64,000 nucleotides of DNA, taken from contig OY727098.1 in the NCBI GenBank assembly GCA_963402885.1, forward strand, positions 15,982,717-16,046,716, given 5' to 3'. This document shows positions 45,219-60,200 of the stretch, piece after piece. The position numbers were made by a program, and so were the translations under genes. This DNA comes from Antedon bifida. Taxonomy: Eukaryota; Echinodermata; Crinoidea; Comatulida; Antedonidae. How positions within the stretch are numbered: the stretch's first letter is position 1; every line of letters starts with the position of its first letter. The notes below the pieces were generated by a model that worked only from the letters and a program-made list of their open reading frames with translations, ran no database searches and was not told where the DNA came from.

Positions 45219-48200
45219 TTTAAAACAGTTGCTTAGCTTATTAGATTTTACGATGATGAGTCCAATAGAAAAATTAGAAGTGATAATAGACCGACATTTA
45301 ATTTTGTAGGCTATTAAAAAATACTGTTTTATGAATATTTGAAATTGTTTTTAATAACAAAGCATATATTTTTTTGATACAGTGATTTGATACTAATACT
45401 ATATTAAATATAGATACAAAAATCACCTAATCAACTACCTACAGTAGGTTAAAATGATTTGTAATACTGATATGTTGAGAGATGATTTTATTTTGTTTTA
45501 AAATGCACACGTTATTTAGTAGCTGTAAATAAATATCACTGAACAAGAACTATTATGAAAGCACTCAGAAACTGAGTGAAGTACTTTGCAAAATATGACT
45601 ACATGTTGATATTTCGGCCCATGTTCAATTTTCTTCTTTTTATCAATGAACCAATTGCATGTTCTGTTTAAAGTACAGTATATACCTACAGTATTTACAC
45701 TGAAATATTTCATTTAGGCGCTATCGTGCTAACAAACAAAGAAAGTAATACTTTTACTTACAAAATTCTATTTTGCCAAGTAAAAATAGAATAATTGACT
45801 AATTTGAAAGCCTTTTAGGGCACATTAGTTGAGGGAATTTACTACCAATTGAGATTATCTCTGTTCTTAGTATGAAAACATTTTAAGACTACCCTAAGCA
45901 ATGAAAGGTCAATTACCAAAATGTTCAAGTAAGTACAGTATAGTGTGAAAACACGTTGGAACAGGATCCCACAAAGTTGTAGAAGGATCTCGCTAAGATT
46001 TTTGCATCTCACTACAATTTTAATTTGATTTTATTTTATCTAATTTTAGAGAAAGCAAGTCGAGATATAGCTGAATATATTGAAATACAAGGTAATGGAT
46101 TAGAGGAAAGAAGTCGTGGATGGATGCTTCTACGAACTCTGACCTTGTTGAGCTCTGGGGGTCAAAGCATTGTTGATGTTATGACCTCATGTTCGCTACC
46201 ATCTACTTTGGTCAAGTGTCTGTACTTATTTTTTGACCTACCACCAATTGAGAAGGAGGAAAAAGCTGTAGAACAGAAAGATGGTCAAAGAAGTGATTTC
46301 TCGCCATATGAGAGACGAGTTCTTCTACAAAAGGTGTTTTTGCAGGTAAAGTATTGGCTACTATTGTAAAATAACATGCTTCCAATCTAATTTAGCCCTA
46401 CTGTTACCATAATTGTGCAAAAACTACTACTTTTGAATGTGTAGGGCTTGATTGATAATACTGTTAGACTTCATTGATATTAAGCGGGTAATGTAAACGT
46501 AACAATCAACCACTGCGTAACATTACATTAGTGGTTGATTGTTACGTTAGTGGGTGATACAGGGTGGGGATGAAGCATATGATGTTGTTTTAGATGAGTT
46601 TTTTTAATCAAAATGTTCCAACAATTCATTCTGTTGTTTAAGAAATCATATGTTTCTTTGTCATTTACTTTGACATAGGGTTTACAGAAGTCCTTATATA
46701 AGAATATACCATTACATTCAGATAGTGTACAGCAAGTATTAATATGAACAAACGCAATGATACAACAGATTGTACAAATGCCATTATAGTACGTACTGTA
46801 CACTAAGTGCATTTATTACAAATATTGCAATACTTAAACACAGTATTCACTCTTCCCTGAGTATATGTTATTCTCTTCTTTTTGTCATGCAATTAATATT
46901 TATGAAAACAAGTCTAGACTTTTACATTAGAAATAATACCATTCTAGTTTTTTGTGGTATTTGTTAATGTAGTACTTAAAACTGATTAAATTACGTTAAC
47001 AACTTAACAATGTATTCTTATTTGTTCTTGAGCCTGAGGCCAGTAAATGTAACTCAGTGTTTTTCTCTAATGTAGTGATGAAGGTATTATTAAAAATGAG
47101 AATCAGTATATACCAAATTTTTATTTCAAACTGCACATGTCGTCACAAGCTTATTGCTTCAGTAGGAAGTTTATTGACAGTAAATCTTCCATAGATACTT
47201 CGCATAAAACACTATGATAAACATAATGTACTCAAAATGATTCAATTACCCTGTGTCGTACCATATTCACTTCGTTTGCGTTTGCACTGTGCTAAATAGC
47301 ATTCTATTAAACAGAAACGCCCACTTTTTTGTAACCATTATTTTTAGGCTTCCATAAACTAATTGTTTCTGCTGGCAAGAAACTTGGTGTAATTTATTAT
47401 TAATCAGTTATTTTTTCACCGCAGAAACGTAACAAGACCTAAGAATAGTAAATAATCGTCATCCACAATGACACATCAAGACACACATACAGTACTGTAG
47501 ATTTCCATGTTTTTATTCACTCACTGACAAAAAATCAATAAACAACAACTCATTAGAGATAATTCATTTTCAAGGAATTCCGTCATTAACAGTGATTGGA
47601 TTTACTTGCAGCTGAACGTGTGTTTAAGACCTCGTAAAAACCAACAAAATTTTAACAATAGATCAGTTCTGCTACACGAGTAATATTTAAGATTTAATTG
47701 TTACATTGAAATGTTCTCGTTTAAAATTCCCTGGCTTGGTAATGGGCTAGACTAAATGTCAACAACATAAATTAAATATGTGAAACATGCTTTAACGATA
47801 TAGAGACAACGTCTACGTTATACAGTGAGTATTGAATTGAATAAAATGAAATACCTATTCCAGATATGTTAATGTTACTAGTATTCCAAATGCCAATGGT
47901 ACATTTAATAGCAATAAAAGTACTTTTTTTGTATTAGACTTCTATACTGTAGGTTAAATTTTATCAGTCTTATTTTAATGGAAATATTATTTAGTTTTAC
48001 AATGAATCCTGGTTCACAGTATGATGATATAACTTTAAAGTTACATTTTCTCAAAATATAGTAAAACATTTATAGATGATCGAGATAGATATCACTGAAA
48101 CAATGGTTACATAGTAGATCATAATACTAATAGTATACTAATTATGTTGAGTTAATTGTGCAATTAGCATGCATTTATTATCAGACCGTACACTGTTGAA

Positions 48201-51200
48201 CCCTGACATGAAGTTCTTGAATTATGCCTATGTTGCTCTCATTGTGTGTGTTATTCTTGTGTCAAAAATGGAATATTGCTGTACAATATAGATATTAGAG
48301 GACCTGCAATCAGATATGCATACCAATGAAAAGCTTATTTCTATGGGGTACTTATTTTGATAATGAGAGAGTATGTTCGGACATTGTATAATAATAATAG
48401 TTCATTCTTACATACAGTAGCGCAAGCAAGCTCTCAATACGCTGTACATTATTACCCTGGTCATTTTTTAGATCAAACATGTATGGAAAGATACTCCCAT
48501 AATAATGTAACTAGTAATCAGCGCAAAGTTGTGTCTTGATCTAACCGATAGCCATTTTATACAAATGGGTGGAGAGAAGCAAATGTAAGTAAAGTGTCTT
48601 GCCTAAGGATACAGGAAATGCGGCGAGAGTAGGGTTCGAACCACGATCTCATGATCAGTAATCCAACGTCCAACACACTGCGCCACACACCCTCTAGTCT
48701 AAATGATATTAAATCTGTGAATTTTATTTTATCAAATATAACTGCTTTTAATGAGGACCATTCCCAAAAAAAAAAAAACCCAAATAATAATAAACGGTAT
48801 ACTGTATGATCATCTCAGGATCTCCATTAAGCTTTGTCTACACTATCAAACTAGTTTGACAAAAAAGTATGATGTGCCCAAATATGGTAGTGATGTGCCC
48901 AAATATAGTAGTAGTGATATGACATCATGTCCATATATGCGCACATCACATAAAGTTTGATAGTGTAGACAGAGCTTTACTTTGTAATGAAGCTTGGATT
49001 GTACAATTCTCAGCATTATTGCAAGGGCAGTATTTTGGATTATTTCATGTCACTATTCCTATACACTATTGTTAAACGTACCATAGCTTACACTGCAGTG
49101 GCGTTAAGAACACTGTTTAACTGTCAGTGTATTTACATTGAAAGGAAATGATCAATTGTAGTCAAGGAAATTGATGAATCTTAATGCACCTGATGGGAGC
49201 GAGTAGGGTGAATCAGGGAACTGATCATTACAGGAAATGATCTGATGATTAATAAACCACACATCATCATGGCTTATATAAACATTTACATAATTTTTTA
49301 AAATTATGATTTTTAAAAATGTTTGTTATGGAGTATTTTTTTAATGACTTTTGTTTAGTTTTTATATTATTCACATTCAATATTAATAATATTATACTAT
49401 ACCATGCTTATAATAATAAGTATAATGGTATGCTAAAGCTTTGTCTATATTATCAAACTTTATGTGACAAAAAATGATGTGCTCATAGACATGATGATGT
49501 CATATTACTACCATATTTGAGCATATCACTACCATATTTGGGCACATCACACTTTTTTTGTCAAACTAATTTGATAGTGTAGACAGAGCTTTAAGGAGTG
49601 GAGTAAAAAAGATTGAACCCTGGATCTTATGCTTTAATTAGTAGGCAAGCACATTAACCACCAAGCTACAGTCTCCATTTTTTTCTAATGATGAGTTAAT
49701 GTATTTAGTTTGCCCTTTAAAAAAATGTGTTGTTCAAATATAAATTTACAGTGAATTTATATATTTTTAAATGGAGATTCACACGCGTTACTTATACAGT
49801 ACTTTGTAAGACAACCCAATCCAGTATTACTTGCTCCACCTCCCTCCCTCCAAAGCTCATGCATATTCAACAAGTTGATTGATCACATGATGCTTCAGAA
49901 AGAAACTCATTATATTTGACTTTTAATATCAGTCAGTTTTCAATATCAAATTTTTGAATAAATTACAATTGTATTCCCATGTATTCATATTTGAAAATGT
50001 ATGTAGACTCCATGTCTGTAGCTTGCCGGAACAACAATGATACTGATATGAAATGATGGTATCTATTTCTTCTATAAATACAAATGCTTGTTTTAATGAT
50101 AAAATAAACATTTTTTCTGTTCTAGACAAGTGTAGTAAGTCAAATGTTGTCTGTATATATTTTCTGCATAATATTTGATGACTGCTGCTTGTTGAATTAA
50201 ATTTGATAATTCAAAGATATTCTCAAATTATGTGAATAAGAAGTAATTGGATTTCTACAGTAGAAACATAAACAGAGAACGTAATAAGTAATGTTATTTT
50301 AAAATGATTCGCTTTTGAGAAGTTTGACAAAATGCAATTTATTTCATAGAGTTTTATTATTGTTTGTTTTATTGTTTTACACACAAATCTAAAAATAACA
50401 ATAGTAAATTAAAGATTAAACATAATTCAGATAAATAACAAGTTAAATGCCTCAAATAGATTGTAGAGAAATGTGTGGAAAGGGACCAAAATCTTTGAAA
50501 CTTTAAGGCATGGCCTATCATTTGTAAACACGTACAGTAGTAATATATAATGTTAATTTATGCATCTTCCTTAACATATCATTTGATTAAAACGATAGAT
50601 CATCCTTTATTTTACAGTTATTGACACGTTTGTGTAACCACCAATCTCCAGCTGATGAGCTAGTCAGACGTGACGATCTAACTTTGTTGTTCAGCGCTAT
50701 CACAAGCTGTTGTCCCCCTCACAATTTACCATGGAGGAAAGGTGCTGCGGAAGTGCTTGTCACGATCTCACGAATGGGCCTAGATCAAGACGTAGTACAA
50801 TATATTCACAGTAAGTGAAAACTGCCAGTATTTTTACATTTTGTTTTTTATTAAAACCACAATTCCAAACGATGAAAATTCTGTCCTACTATCGAAATAG
50901 AATTCCTAAAACCATACTCACTTTAAAAAAAAAACATTTTGGGCCACCTGAGGGTTTTCAAAAGAGGTAATTTTACTGTACACTCTCTGGGGTTTTAAAT
51001 GTCGACACATTTTAAAGTTATCAATTTAAAAGCCGACCACATACATTTTGGTTCTTTAATATATCGTCGTGAGGTAATTTCCCGATTGATCGTAATCAAA
51101 ACGGTACTGGGTATGGTCTACTAGTTTTTCTGCTCCCAACCAGTACATCCATTCATAGAAGCCTTGATGAAGTAAGCCTACCTGGTGAGATAACGACTAT

Positions 51201-54200
51201 ACTTCGGCTTTAGTCGATAGAAGATTGATGTTTGATTATGTGTAGATGTGTGATTTGTTCTTTTATTCAAATGATGTTCTGCATAAGGAAACGGAGATAG
51301 TAGTTGGGTATAATGATTTTTTATATCAATTAATTAAATTATCGTAGATTGTATATTATGCGATAAATATTATTTAAATATTTGATATATTATTATTATT
51401 ATTATAATATTAATAAAAAGATATTTGTTAGTATAAATTAAAAAAATATTGTTTCAATATAATTCAAAACTGTATATTATAATTTTGTTGTCGTCCCTAT
51501 ATTTTGAATTTCATGTAAGAAGTTTATACTATATATTTCACATCATTTTGAGCATTTTTAACCATGAATGGTAAATGAAAATGAAAGTTAAGTTATTATT
51601 GTAAGAAAGTACATTGCCCCGCTTCAGTCATAATTATAGTATTGATTTCTTAAATCCATTTACAATTATTGTTTCTATGGACAAAAATAATAATAGATTG
51701 GTTTTTGTAGGCATTATATTATTGTTGCTGATTACTTTGTATAAGTATGGAATATAATCAACACAATAAAGTCTATCTACTTAATATTACAGTTAATAAA
51801 ATGAAAAGAAATTGTGCTAATACCTTTGTGAATGATGATTGATGATTTTAAAGTATAACTCAATTGTTATCATAGTGCCCTCGTTGTGCTTCCAAAAACA
51901 AAAGAAATACCGTAATTCTAATTCTAAGGCACTATTATTTAATATTGATAGATAACAGAATGTGTATTAGATAAAATCATCTTTAAACTAGGTGAAAGAA
52001 CTTATTTAACCTTTTTAATAATTGTGTTCCATTCTATTATTATTGCAATAGATAAAGGCTGTCTGGCATTATGTATTGAGAACATCAAAAGACCACAGGA
52101 GCTAAGCCCGCTTGACATGGTTGAAATGTGTTTCACTGTCTTTCACTTCCTTAAGGATTCCAGTGAGGTTTCCCATATACTGTTGGATGATTTTAGGACA
52201 TGTCAAGGATACATATTTCTAGCTGATTTTGTGCTTAGGTAAGTTCTCAATCTTTCATCCATTGTTAATGAGGAAGCGATGGATTTAACACATACAAAAA
52301 TACCCATGTAACAATAGACTGTTCCAGACCTGGGCCAGCAGTTCCCCACTCTAGCGTCATAATCCAACCTCCTAATTCTTATCAAATTGTGTGGCTGACT
52401 ATACTGTTCTATCAAAATGAAGCATGGTATCCGTTTATACAGTATGTTATATTTAATATAATATACTGTATAAACGCATACCATGCTTGATTTGATTGTC
52501 AAGACAATATCCAAGTATAATCCCAACAAACTCCTCCAAATGGAATTATGGTAACAATGTCAACAATCCCTTTTTTCAGACTAGAAAAGATGGAATCTCA
52601 AGAAGCTTGTGAAGCGCTACGCAATCTTGTGTTCCTAATCTCTTCTCTGAGCTTATGTGGATTCAATGAACTTCGACCTAGCAGTGCTATTCAGGACGCT
52701 CCATTTCAGCAGCATGGGTTTACTGTGCCCACACCAATTGGAAATGGTGTCAGCGTACGAAATCTACAGTCGTTTCAAGTTCTTCAAACTGTCTTCCTTA
52801 AAGTAAGTATTAATCTCTATTGATTATTTTGTTTTATCATAATAAGTTCTTTAATCAATGCTTTGTGTCCATCAGTGCAAGCTGAACGCAACCTGGAATA
52901 TTTTAAAATAAAAATAAACAAATTATTTTCTTTCTTTTACATTTGTTGGAATTCTTTTTGTTAAATCAATAATAATTACTATAAACACCTTCATACCTAT
53001 TGCATCTCTGTACTATATTTAGTTTGACATAACAATTCTAGACTCCTTGATTTACCAATCAAGGCAACAAAGTGTAATGACTGTCTGTACATGCTCACAT
53101 GCCAATCTGTTCTGTGGTAGCTCTTGGAATCTACCCCATTTTCAGAATTGTGCACAAATTGATTTCTGATCAAGTACAGATTTTATTCTGTACTTGATTA
53201 ATTGAATAACCAATTACTTAATTTATTCTTTATATTTAGGCTGAGACAAGTCACCTATGTAACACAATCCTAGATGTTGTATCATCTATATACAACTCCG
53301 ACCCAGCTAACTACTTTATCTTAGAGCCTCAACACACGCTATCACAATTCATTGACCGTATGTACTTGAAGCCACAAGAAGTTCAGGAGAAGATATTTGA
53401 ACAGTTGGAGTTTGTTGTTTTCAATTTAAACTTTGTGCCATGTAAAGAGCTCATTAGTGTTAGCCTGTTAATGAAGTCAGAAGAGTAAGTTTTTTTTTCG
53501 CATGAAAGCTTGTACAGTAGAACCTTCATTTTACGTACGGTACAGGACCGAAAGGCATGCGTAAAACAAGGGATTCGTAAAATCCAAGTTGACCTTAAAT
53601 TGACCCCCAAATACGTAGATCGTAGCTAAAAAGGCTGCCGTGTTTGCCTATTTGTACAGCATGTAGGTGGTCACTAGCTTAGCTAGGCCCTTCCTAGACT
53701 AATCTAGGCCAGGCTAGCAGGCCTAGCAAGATGTGAGGCCTAGAAAAGTACAGTATATACAGGCTGTACGATGTTTAAATAAAGTGTTATAAATAAAATA
53801 TCAATATTCTTGTATTTTCTATCAATAAAAACAGTCGCTGCTGTAGGGGAATGCACATGAGTTCCTCACACAGCCATGGGTTTGTGCTTTGTTGTTGTTA
53901 AATTGCGCCCTCAATGTAAGAAAATTATGACGTCATTGGTCATTTTAAGCTTACGTAAAATCAAGGGAACGTAAAATCAGGGTACGTAAAACAAAGGTTC
54001 TACTGTAATTGTTCTCTAAACCGAGTTATAGCTGTTGATTTGCTCTTGACTTAAGAACTACTTAGATACTGTTAATTTGCATGCAAGGACATTGGAACAT
54101 GCTTTCTCACTCCAAGTGACTACCAATTACACAATATCCATAGGTCATCACAAATTTAAAGCTCCCTATTATCTGTCAACTTTTTTAAAACTGGAAATCC

Positions 54201-57200
54201 CTTGAACTGGCCCAAAATATCTTGTGTCAGATAGCATTTTGAATAGTTGGTGTCGCTGTCTGTTTTGTTTCGGATTCGTGACTTTGGGAGCATAAACAGT
54301 ATTTTCATTCTCATTATGAGTATTGGAGCATTGTTGAGAATGGTACCGACAGTTGTCTCCACAAATCTCTGTCTTACCATAGTAGTTAGGGCCCTCATGG
54401 AAGTTATCAGACTATATGTTTTTCAGTTCATATTCTTTTTTCGAGCTTCTGTCTTTACCATGTAGAATAGTTTTAAATAAATCAAAATCAAAGTAGATGA
54501 TTATAAATGTTTTTGGAAAGGTGAAGAAAGGGAGAATGTACATTCTTGATGTATTAGAGTTAGGCCAAGACAAAGACATTATTTTCTAAACAAGATCTTA
54601 GAATGGTTTCCTAGTCAATTGATTACCGCTATATGATTTTTTTTTGTATACATATCAATAAAATGTAGTATTATAGCCACTCGCTACTTGCTAAATGATT
54701 TTTTTTTGTATACAGATCAATAAAATGTAGTATTATAGCCACTCGCTACTTGCTAAAGATACTACGTCACAGTGCAATATATCAAGATGTTTATAGAGAA
54801 GTAGGAATATTAGAAGTAATGGTAAAGTGCTTAAGACGTTATGCTACCGATCTAAAAGATAGTCAAAATGGCAATAATAAAGAAATCTGTGAGTAGTCAA
54901 ATTATCATACTTTACTTATGGAAGGCAAAAATTGCCAAAATACAATTAAGAAACATGCAACATATTCCCAACACACAGTGTATTATTACAAACACAAACC
55001 TACTATTTCCATGATATATTTACCAACTCTTACTTCATCTCTGTATAATGTGTGTATCTAGCATAAAATGCATATTGAAGCACAAAACAATTAGGCTTTA
55101 ATATTATGAACTTAATTTATATGTTAATGTACCATGCATTAATGTAGTATTTGTATTAATGTATTATAGGCTCTTGATTGAATGATTTTGATTGATTTAA
55201 AACATGCAATCACAAAACTGTCATGGTTGATCTGACATTTAATAAACTCGTTTGTTGATTTAGGTTCAGTTCCTAAAGTAGAAGTAGAAGAAACACAAGA
55301 AACTCTAGCTTTTCTCATGATGGAGGCCCTCACCCTTCTACTCAACAACAACACAAAAAATGCCAGTGAGTATTAGTATTGGATGACAGCTTATTTTTGG
55401 AACATGAATGACTCTTAGTAAAGAATCATTGTATATTTGGCTACAAAATATCATGCCTGTCATGACATATTGCCAAAGAATTAAAAATTTATTTTTCACT
55501 TCCTACATGATCACCAAAACAATTTTAAAATCACTGAAAAATATTTTCCGCCGAGTTTTTTAAGTTTCTGTAGATAGTTTTATTGTTTAATCACTTATTA
55601 GGCTTTCAGTGGTATTTTGAAAAGCTTTACCACTCGGGTGAGAAACACACCTAAATCTTCTCTAATTTTAAACCTGTTTAGGTGTGTTTGGTGAGTGTGG
55701 AGGGGCAAGACGAGTACATAACCTGGTGCCATACCTTCAGTGTCGTTCACAAGCCCTAGCGGTGGTACAGCAGTTAATCCTAGGTAGTAATGGAGATGAT
55801 GATATGGGCACCCTTCTAGCATTGATGCACTCAGCACCAGTAACAGAGCTTGGATTAAAGGCAGATATTTTAAGAGTGAGTCATGTTATTTAGTAATATA
55901 TTATTCAAAATTATGTTCCATGTGACAGGGGTTATTCGAGGGGCCTTTATTCAAAGCGGGGCATTTATTCGAATAAATATAGTAATATGTAGCACTTTAG
56001 GTTGGTAGCTTGCTTACCAGTTGTATTTGGTTTAAATCCGTGCCAAAGTACAGTAGATTTTTTACCACTGCATCAGAATGTTCCTTCATTAACTCAAGAA
56101 TGGTCTTCCTTTTTTCATGATAAATATTTTTGTTTTCAGTCACTCTTGTTTGTTCTTCGAGACAGCCATAAAGCAAGGATAGCCTTTCGTAAAGTTGGTG
56201 GTTTTGTGTATGTCATGTCAGTGTTAGTTTCCATGGAGGGCTGTTTAGCAGACAATCCATCAGCCATGTGGAGTTCAGGTAAAAAGGAATAATGCATTAC
56301 ATAAAATGGCAGTTCTCTATCTCAATTTTATCCAACATTTTTATCTACAATTACAATTCCAAGAACGAAATACACAAAATGAATGCAAACTTATTTCCAT
56401 TGTGGCCTTTAAAATGTATTATTACTACAAAGTATGATTTCAGAAACTGCGTAATACACTTCAGGCTCTCTAATCTAATCGCTCTATAATTAATAATACA
56501 TAACAGTTGTTTACTCTGGCTGATAACATTCTGTCCTGGCCATTTGAAATGTTTCAGTCAAATAAATCTCTTGATATCAATAAAGATCATTGAGTTATTG
56601 GGCCTGGAAATGCCATTTTCAATGTCAATTTCCTAAAGTTTTCAGATATTTTACCCTTCACTAACACCAAATAAAAGGCTAAAACAAAAGGCTGTGTTGC
56701 ACTGCTCTGGAGCAGATTAATGCAAGACAAGACAGTTTGAGTTCACTGTTAGGATTGAACACTTTTTGATGTATTATCCTGTCAGGGACAGCCAGCCTAG
56801 AGCTTATTTAAATCTTCGTCCTGGTTTAATAATTCTTTATATATTTAAAAATATTGCCAATAGGCCTTAGTGTTTTAGACCTTTGTAGCTATATCTTTCG
56901 GTTTACAAGGTTAAATAAAACAATACATAAAATGCTACATAGATCATTATAAATAATTATTTTACAATTTGAACTACTTTGTTTATATAGTATCTGTGGA
57001 GCAGATATTCTTATTGTTTCATATGGTATTTCAAACCATAAGTGCAGCTATGCGCCAGGAGCCTGCCAATGCCAAATTCTTTGTCACAGAGGTGAGATAC
57101 ATGTTGCTGTTTACCTATTTACTCTTAACACAATGACTAGATGTGAAAGTTCACTCTTAATAGTTTTGATGTATAATACATACTCCAAACATTGAAATAC

Positions 57201-60200
57201 ATGTCATGTTAAGATTTATTGTTTGAAGATTATATCACTGTTAGAAGTGAAATATGGTGTTTATAGAATTTTTTTTTGTATGAAAATTTTAAATAATATA
57301 GTAGTAAAAGAAAATGATCCATTTTGCTAGTCTAAGCTGTGTAAATTGTATACACTTGGGGAAAGATATAAGAATACCTTTATAATACCTAGTCAAATCC
57401 AAGGGAATCCTGTATATTTTGAATATTAAAATACAAAAGATATTAAAAGATATTATCTTAAATAGTCCCCCCCCCCCTCCCCCTCCCTATTTCAAAATAC
57501 TGAATCCTCCACTGTTAATTAATGTTATCATTTCTAATTTCAGATTCGTTTTGACAGTTTGAAGGATGCCATAAGGTTACTAGGCTGTTTTAGTAAAGGT
57601 CATGAAATCATGTCTCCTTTGCATCAAGCTAACGGCACTCCTTCACCGGAAGAAGTGGCTAGTTTATCAACATTCTATAATTTATTTGACATTACCAATG
57701 GGTAAGATACATAAGTATACTTTGGAAATGTCATGTTTTTCAGCCAAAGTAGAATTGAGGGCTTTATATTAGTATAGTATATTTGGAAATATTTTTCTCA
57801 TACAATATATGTTATATATTTTAGGAATTTTACATATTTACTTATTTGATACATTGTTATACTCTTTGTAATTAGTGATTTTATCCATTCTTTTTTGTAT
57901 TAATTTGTAAAGCACCTTTAAACATGTTCAGTCATGAAATAAATGTGGTATAGAAAGGCGCTACTGTATATAAATGTGGTATTATTATTAATATATTATA
58001 GCTATTTTTAACGTTTTTTCATATCTACCGCAATATATAAATAAATAGTGCCAAATTGTATTACAATTATTTAAAGATTATCTTTAACTTTGCAATTTTC
58101 AACTTTTACTGAGGCCACCCCAAAGTGTTTGGTACACTCCCATTTCATAAAGAAGGTGTCATCAACACCAATTGACAATCTGGCAAACTCTGCTAAAGGT
58201 AATTTTCAAACAATATTATGATAAATTTACTTCTCTTTTGACAGTTGTAAAGGAAATGTTGCTCGTAGTCTTCAGTCTGTGTGCTTGTTGCTAAGATGCT
58301 TGTATGACTTAGCAGTTGATGCCTATGAAAGGTACACATTTTAATTTTTTTTTTCAAGATAGATTTATCCAGCCACTGATACCCACAGCATTTCCACAGT
58401 CATTTTTTCAGTAATTTGCCTTTAGATTTATATATAGATATATTTTTTCACTACCCAACTAAGCTGTGGATTTTACTACCACACATGTCATTTCACAATT
58501 ATATAAAATACAAAACTACACATTTATTTGGTATAAAACAACATCACAACAATCCCAGAGGGCAAATCTGTGATATTGTTAAGTAAGCCTGGTGCTAAAT
58601 TTTTACTTGCCAACATCTCCTATGAAGATGTTTAGCTTGCCCGGAATGCTATTTCACTAGGCATTGTTTTTTAGGCTAGTACAAAAAGTCCCGTATATAG
58701 TTCTTGTCAAAAGTTGTGATGTTCTCAAATACAATCTTAACTTGATGTTCTTAAATACAACATTAACTTGATTAACATTTTGATTTCCATAGCAAATCAG
58801 CTGAGATGCCAATTAATTCTCCATCCATGAGCCATCATGTACATGATGCTTTTACTCCTCTCCCAACACCACCTAACTCCCCTTCAAGATCACCAGAATT
58901 ACGTAAGCAATCAAGGACACTTGAAAATAACCTGAGGAAGAACTCACTGTCGCCACAACCACTAAAAGCAACGTTATCTCTCTCATCCACCAAGACGTCA
59001 ATCTCCTCTGGGCATCACCAGCCTCCTCCACACCCAACGATTGTTCACCCAGGAGCTGTCATATCTCTGCTGGATCTCTTGCCTGCCATTAACAATACAG
59101 ATTCAAAGAAGGTATGCTTTTATGCACTGCACTACTACTTTGTAATTCACATGTAAACAAAATAGCTGGAGTGAAGACATTCTAAAATTAGAACTCTTCT
59201 GCCTGATAAGCAGATATCCCACAATTAGACAACTGCATTCATTGTACATATGTTGAACCTAAAAAAATAAACATATTTAATTTCTTTTTATAATTTTTAT
59301 TTTCCTCCTTGTCATATATTATACCAGAAGGTCACTGAAAAAGCATACATAACATACATACATTTCGATCATGGTAACTCCTATTGGAATAAACCTTTTT
59401 CATTTTATCTGAGTAATATTAATAATAATAATAATAAATTAGGCTTGTATAGCGCATTATCAATGAGTTTAACAAAAGAAATAAAAAGCAGAAAACTAAG
59501 AGTTAAAAAGGTGAGTACAGTACATTTTTATAATAATGTTTGATTATGATTATATAGTTGGGACTTGCATTACAAATACATACAACAACCGTGATTCAAG
59601 ACCTGGTGAAAAGTGAGCGAAATCAGCAAGTGATGTGTGAAGCTGGACTTCCACAACGTCTTCTATACATCTGTAATGTAGCATTAGCTGATGAAGAACA
59701 CCCTCTACATATGAACCTACAACACACATTAGAACGTCTTGCATCACAGTCTCTAGAACCTAAAGACTTACGGTAAAAAAATATAAAGCATTCATTGTCT
59801 ATAAATTAATTGAATAGAAATAATATGCAGTAAACTCCTCAAAAACTACTGTGGACAACTAAAGTAACTAGAAACTGTATCTAAACCACAATGTTGAAAA
59901 ATTCCTATTTTATAAAATACATTATTAAAACCACAATTGCTGGCAACTAATGCTGTTCTGCTGGTGTACAATATAATAGTTACACTGATTGAACATTTTA
60001 AAATAATATTTCTTTATTTTTGTCTACTTTAGGGATTTTCTTCGACTTGGATCGCCACTAAACTGTAAAACATGGGATGACCAATACAAAACAGTTACTG
60101 ATAACAATAGTAGTAATAGCAGTTCACCACTAGACATGCTTAATAGCCTTATAGACTCGCCAGAGCGAAAGAACTCAATAAACGAAACAACTCCTCCTCC

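Larger units (their letters stand above)
46346..50617. other. WDFY3 intron 3 (4.3 kb)
   Basis: The largest WDFY3 intron seen. It contains a perfect 19-bp-arm hairpin (46496-46548), SINEs at 48585-48692 and 49613-49677, and two MITE copies (48830-48976, 49437-49590) only 460 bp apart. No exon is supported. Confidence 0.85.

Noticed and set aside
48585-48692. A functional tRNA gene on the minus strand
   Set aside because: Box A and B are present but the acceptor stem and anticodon arm do not fold as a tRNA, and a SINE-type body follows.
54625-54694. The upstream copy of exon 8 as an alternative exon start
   Set aside because: Its acceptor is AT, not AG, and use would insert 62 nt and shift the frame.
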